64,000 nucleotides of DNA from Rs1 sp000416275. Its GTDB lineage: Bacteria > Pseudomonadota > Gammaproteobacteria > Pseudomonadales > Balneatricaceae. Every line of letters starts with the position of its first letter. Position 1 is the stretch's first letter. Location of the stretch: NCBI GenBank assembly GCA_965243635.1, contig OZ251574.1, positions 3,596,001 to 3,660,000 on the forward strand. Reading direction: 5' to 3'. Below are positions 60,630-64,000 of this stretch, piece after piece. The translations under genes were made by a program, and so were the position numbers. The notes under the pieces are model-generated. The model had not been told where the DNA came from. It made no database searches and saw nothing but the letters and a program-made list of their open reading frames with translations.

Positions 60630-61034
60630 CTATAACCGCCACTCATCAACCCACGCTTGCTCTTCATCCTCTAAATACGCTTGCTCTAAGTATTCTTGTG
60701 CCCAGGCATGCTTGGCTGCCAAATAATTGAGCAGCACAATCGCGGTTATTTTCGCCGCACTTACTTCACTCCAGATAGTTGTTATTAAACAGCGCCAGTG
60801 ATCGACTTGCATATGTTTAGGGCTCGCCAAATTCTGCTCGCACTGCTGGCAAATCATCAAACAATGTTCAATTTTCGGTTCTTTAGGCACCGGCTCAATT
60901 TCATAAATTTTTAGCGAAACAGAACCTGCAGCACATAATTCACAGTGTGCGGCGCAGCGCCTAACTAAAGTTTTACCAAAGTAACTCAATTGCTGTTGCC
61001 GCTCTTGCTTAAGGCTTTGTGATTTTTTAGACAC
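60630..61034 (-). CDS. PhnA-like zinc-ribbon protein
   Basis: This 134-residue cytoplasmic protein matches a PhnA-type group in Gammaproteobacteria: ALGKDLARR-like YFGKTLVRRCAAHCELC, SLKIYEIEPVPKEP, MICQQCEQNLASP and DHWRCLITTIWSEV. Two CxxC pairs (CELC and CQQC) could bind zinc. The acidic C-terminus WAQEYLEQAYLEDEEQAW is also conserved. It is not associated with phosphonate genes here; function is not known. Confidence 0.8.
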   Translation of the reverse strand: MSKKSQSLKQERQQQLSYFGKTLVRRCAAHCELCAAGSVSLKIYEIEPVPKEPKIEHCLMICQQCEQNLASPKHMQVDHWRCLITTIWSEVSAAKITAIVLLNYLAAKHAWAQEYLEQAYLEDEEQAWVDEWRL

Positions 61035-61080
61035 AGATATTTACTCGATAAAAGGAATTTTATACAGGAATAATTAAGGT

Positions 61081-61318
61081 GAGACCTTTGCATAACGTTG
61101 CCAGCGAAGATAAAACAAGAAAAAAACCGGCGAAATAGCGGAGTTAGTATGCCCCTCACTTTGGGTATAGTATGCCCCTCACTTTGGGCACAGTGCGCCC
61201 TTCTTTTATGGGTATAACTGGTGTAGGTGAGCATATTGAGCCGGTTTTAACGCCGTATTACCGAGCGCAGCTATCATACCCACTGGCATACCCTGAAGGT
61301 AAGTTATGCAAAGGTCTC
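61081..61318. mobile_element. Family B miniature inverted-repeat element, 238 bp
   Basis: The ends are GAGACCTTTGCATAACGTTG and GTAAGTTATGCAAAGGTCTC, inverted repeats matching over the first 16 bases. It is flanked by a perfect 5-bp direct repeat, AAGGT at 61076-61080 and 61319-61323. The interior has a 23-bp tandem duplication (unit begins TATGCCCCTCACTTTGGG) that explains most of its extra length. No coding capacity. Confidence 0.92.
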
Positions 61319-61710
61319 AAGGTATTTTTAACACTGCGATGACTTATTAAGCACAAAAACAGCGGAAAATTCATTTTATACTGATAGGAGAACGAGTCCA
61401 CAAAAATCAGCACTACTGACTCGTTTAAAAAAGACAAAGCAGCTAAGGATCACTATATGACCATCAACTGCCATTTAGTGACCCTTAGTGTTGGCAAGCA
61501 ACCCAACTAATCATTATGTAGACGACCAAGGAGAAAAACCTCTACACATATACTAAAACACTAATAATTCAGTTCCAGTACACAAACAATACCATCTTTA
61601 GTGATTGGATTGATAGCTATTTTAGCTAAGGACGCCTCTGAACAGCTCCCAGATCCTGTCTGTGGATAACGAGCAGCATATAGCCGCAGGATAACGCCGT
61701 TAATGAACTA

Positions 61711-61870
61711 CCTGAATCCGTGACTTCAAAGCGAATACAGAGTGTAAGATATTGGTTTTACAGTGGAATTTAAAAATCTTAGCTGCACCCATAGGTTCAG
61801 CGGGTATTTTTCTAACCGCTGTAGAATCAAGAGCTTGCGCTATGTGGTGCAGTGAAGTCACCGATTCAGG
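61711..61870. mobile_element. Family A inverted-repeat element, 160 bp
   Basis: The ends are CCTGAATCCGTGACTTCA and TGAAGTCACCGATTCAGG. It is flanked by TA on both sides, the best-preserved candidate target duplication in this family. The interior is collinear with the copies at 44553 and 50821. No coding capacity. Confidence 0.92.
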
Positions 61871-61997
61871 TACGAGTTTCTGCCAAGTTTTTTTGACCGG
61901 GGAGATTAGCTCTTAGCTATCCACCCTGCGGGGCATGTGATACTTGTTTATAATCCCCCTAAGTCAAACTGAAGACTAGATGAGGATTCAGTTTGGT

Positions 61998-62786
61998 TTA
62001 CATTTCCAGGCTGAAAGCATCCGCATCTAGCCATGCGGGAAACTTTTCCCGAAAACTTCGTAGAGTTGATAAATCCAAGGTATTGGTGTACACACTAACA
62101 GTGCTTTGATGATCACAGACTGTATTTCCTTTAAAGTCGATCACTAGAGAATCTCCACTGTGCTCAATAGCATTGGCATCCTCACCTAGGCGATTGACAG
62201 CAACCACATAAGCCAGGTTTTCCACGGCGCGCGCCGGCAATAATATCCGCCAGGGCATCCGCCTAACCGCAGGCCAATTAGCCACATAAATGGCCAGATC
62301 ATAGTCATTTCGATTGCGCGAAAAAACCGGAAATCTCAAGTCATAACATACCTGAGGCAGGATTCTCCAATCACGATAATTGATCACCACTCGCTCACTA
62401 CCCCCTTGGTACAAGGTATTTTCTCCTGACATTCTAAAACAGTGACGCTTGTTATAGTGATCAACTGAGCCATCTGGGTGCACAAAGATAAACTTATTCA
62501 GATAATTGCTCTTGCCCGCTATTTCTTGCTGGATCGCTAAACTGCCGCAAATCGCAGCATTTAGCTGCTCCGCTTGTTGCTGCATCCACTTAACGGTATT
62601 GCCTTGCATGCTTTGCGCCACCTTTGCCGGCTGCATAGAAAACCCACTGTTAAACATTTCCGGCAGCACTATCAAATCCGTATGGCCTTTTAAATGCGCT
62701 ATCTGCTGCGCAAACATCTGCAAATTCTCTGCCTCTCTCTCCCAGTGTAAAATACTTTGTACACTAGTTACGCGCATCGTGGTCAT
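61998..62786 (-). CDS. yafV: Nitrilase-superfamily omega-amidase-like protein (YafV type)
   Basis: This 262-residue cytoplasmic enzyme likely hydrolyses the amide of alpha-keto acids such as alpha-ketoglutaramate or its methionine-derived analogue. The catalytic triad residues are visible: Glu in LPEMFNSGFS, Lys in YNKRHC and Cys in PQVCYDLRFP. The downstream-oriented aminotransferase gene upstream forms the usual partner, since transamination with glutamine or asparagine leaves an amide for this enzyme to cleave. Confidence 0.9.
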   Translation of the reverse strand: MTTMRVTSVQSILHWEREAENLQMFAQQIAHLKGHTDLIVLPEMFNSGFSMQPAKVAQSMQGNTVKWMQQQAEQLNAAICGSLAIQQEIAGKSNYLNKFIFVHPDGSVDHYNKRHCFRMSGENTLYQGGSERVVINYRDWRILPQVCYDLRFPVFSRNRNDYDLAIYVANWPAVRRMPWRILLPARAVENLAYVVAVNRLGEDANAIEHSGDSLVIDFKGNTVCDHQSTVSVYTNTLDLSTLRSFREKFPAWLDADAFSLEM

Positions 62787-62899
62787 TAATCACCTATTTT
62801 CTTGTGAGTAGATTTATTCCTAATGAAGGGCAACTAAATTTTAGCGCCTTGCTTCAAGCAGACATTCAAGTCCAGCCCGCTAAACTCTGCCGCTAGAAA

Positions 62900-64000
62900 T
62901 TATCTTATTTGTCGCGGCAAACTAACTAATTTTTTACAGGCTTGCTCTAGTGTCGCGTCACTTTTTGCAAAACAAAATCTAACCAACTTCATCGGCGGCG
63001 GATTTTGACAAAAAACTGAGATAGGAATAGCGGCGACCCCTACTTCTTTGGTCAAGTATTCGCAAAAAGCCATATCATCTAAATCGCTAATTTTGGAGTA
63101 ATCTAGCACTTGGAAATAGCTTCCAGCTGCTGGCGCACCGCTAAAGTTACTCTCTGACATTAACTGATTAAAGACATCCCGCTTGCGCTGATAAAACGCC
63201 GGTAGCTCTAAGTAGTGCTGAGGTTGCTGCTGCATAACATCGACAAGGGCATACTGCAGCGGTGACGAGCTACAAAAGTTTAAAAACTGATGGACCTTAC
63301 GTAACTCATGGGTCAAATGCGCCGGCGCGATACAATAGCCAATTTTCCAGCCAGTGACATGGTAGGTCTTACCAAATGAAGAAATCACAAAACTGCGCTG
63401 ATACAACTCATCATATTTAACAAAACTTAAATGCTTAGCCCCATCAAAAATAATGTGCTCATAGACATCATCCCCGATCAGCAAGATATCCGTCCCCGCC
63501 ACCAGCTTGGTCAACTGCTCGATGTCATCCTCTGTCAATATGCTGCCAGTTGGATTGTGTGGAGAGTTGAGAATGATCAATTTTGTTCGAGCTGTAATCG
63601 CTGCAGCGATCACCTGCCAATCTATCTTAAATTCTGGTGGGGCTAGCTGCACATGAACCGGAGTGCCGCCATTCAACACTATTGCGGGGTCATAACAATC
63701 AAATGCAGGATCCAAGACCAGCACTTCATCCCCTTTATGGATAACCGCGGCGAGCGCCGCATATATCGCTTCAGTTGCGCCCGAGGTGATAGTCACTTCA
63801 TTGTGTGGACAGACTTTTCTCTGGTAGATTGTTTCAACCTTGGCGGCAATTTGCTCTCTGAGCTCAATAATCCCAGTCATCGGAGCATACTGGTTTTTCC
63901 CATTGGACACATGCTTATCTACCGCATCCAGCAAAACCTGTGGCCCGTTAAAATCCGGAAAACCTTGGGCTAAATTAATCGCTTGATGCTCAGTAGCCAT
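62900..64000 (-). CDS. ybdL: Methionine/glutamine-type aminotransferase (YbdL-like), N-terminus beyond window
   Basis: These 366 residues are a fold-type I PLP aminotransferase. INLAQGFPDFNGP, the NSPHNPTG motif, GDDVYEHIIFD and the PLP-lysine region SSFGKTYHVTGWKIGY are visible. The codon at the window edge happens to be ATG, but family members have about 20 more residues before this point, so the true start lies outside. It probably transaminates methionine-related or aromatic keto acids with glutamine. It pairs with the omega-amidase-like gene 113 bp downstream. Confidence 0.88.
   Translation of the reverse strand: MATEHQAINLAQGFPDFNGPQVLLDAVDKHVSNGKNQYAPMTGIIELREQIAAKVETIYQRKVCPHNEVTITSGATEAIYAALAAVIHKGDEVLVLDPAFDCYDPAIVLNGGTPVHVQLAPPEFKIDWQVIAAAITARTKLIILNSPHNPTGSILTEDDIEQLTKLVAGTDILLIGDDVYEHIIFDGAKHLSFVKYDELYQRSFVISSFGKTYHVTGWKIGYCIAPAHLTHELRKVHQFLNFCSSSPLQYALVDVMQQQPQHYLELPAFYQRKRDVFNQLMSESNFSGAPAAGSYFQVLDYSKISDLDDMAFCEYLTKEVGVAAIPISVFCQNPPPMKLVRFCFAKSDATLEQACKKLVSLPRQIR

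Larger units (their letters stand above)
61035..61997. other. Long intergenic region with one family B and one family A element
   Basis: This 963-bp gap lies between two genes transcribed leftward. It holds the family B element with its 5-bp duplications (61076-61323) and the family A element (61711-61870). The 390 bp between them and the 127 bp before the nitrilase gene show no feature I can name. Confidence 0.8.

Overview
This window is chromosomal DNA of a Gammaproteobacterium, probably a free-living marine or aquatic one of the Cellvibrionales/Oceanospirillales type. The evidence is the gene set and its arrangement: yibN-grxC-secB, gpmI-envC-ctpA-yibQ, glnA-glnL-glnG, nrdA-nrdB-yfaE, rnfABCDGE, and a Pseudomonas-style sulfite reductase/DUF934 pair. 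Base composition is moderately AT-rich. Apart from the fragment at the left edge there is no prophage, plasmid function, CRISPR array or intact insertion sequence. Intergenic space is generous and seeded with short non-autonomous repeats. All assignments come from reading the sequence; no database was searched.

Layout. 1-2.5 kb: the 5' part of an IS66-like transposase cut by the window edge, then a degenerate 105-bp tandem repeat array. 2.5-6.4 kb: a TAXI-type TRAP transporter (binding protein, terminator hairpin, then fused permease). 7-9.8 kb: a large chemoreceptor. 10.5-13.4 kb: a lipoprotein of unknown function, an unrecognised 270-residue protein and creA. 13.4-22.5 kb: sulfate assimilation (GIY-YIG protein, cysG, cysH, DUF934, cysI and a TSUP exporter on the minus strand; cysD and cysN divergent on the plus strand). 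22.8-29 kb: the rnfABCDGE electron-transport operon. 29.1-31.1 kb: a response regulator-CheC fusion overlapping a PAS-GGDEF diguanylate cyclase. 31.6-35.7 kb: class Ia ribonucleotide reductase with two NrdR boxes. 36.1 kb: tRNA-Tyr. 36.2-42 kb: DUF2788, a HugZ-like protein, kdsA, a pseudokinase-formylglycine-generating-enzyme-like fusion and a DUF4139 protein. 42.2-47.4 kb: yibQ, ctpA, envC, gpmI. 47.9-49.1 kb: yibN, grxC, secB. 49.1-53.5 kb: an M14 peptidase, trmL, a MATE transporter and a divergent LysR regulator. 53.6-58 kb: glnG, glnL, glnA with a sigma-54 promoter and NtrC operators. 58.6-64 kb: typA, a PhnA-like protein, an omega-amidase-like nitrilase and a truncated aminotransferase.

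How the parts work together. CysD/N activate sulfate, CysH reduces the activated form to sulfite, CysI reduces sulfite to sulfide with siroheme made by CysG, and the TSUP protein may export excess sulfite. No functional APS kinase is present here; only a degenerate kinase-like tail remains on CysN. GlnL and GlnG control glnA, and NtrC-like operators sit before both glnA and glnL.

The most unusual signals are two families of miniature inverted-repeat elements. Family A is about 160 bp with CCTGAATC ends. Family B is about 200-240 bp with GAGACCTTTGCATAAC-like ends and 5-bp target duplications. They lie next to each other in two places, and one family A copy supplies the stop codon of envC. Other points worth a second look are the NtrC half-site microsatellite before glnL, the CysN tail, the Ala/Lys-rich repeats at the end of RnfC, the CheC-fused response regulator and the pseudokinase-FGE fusion.
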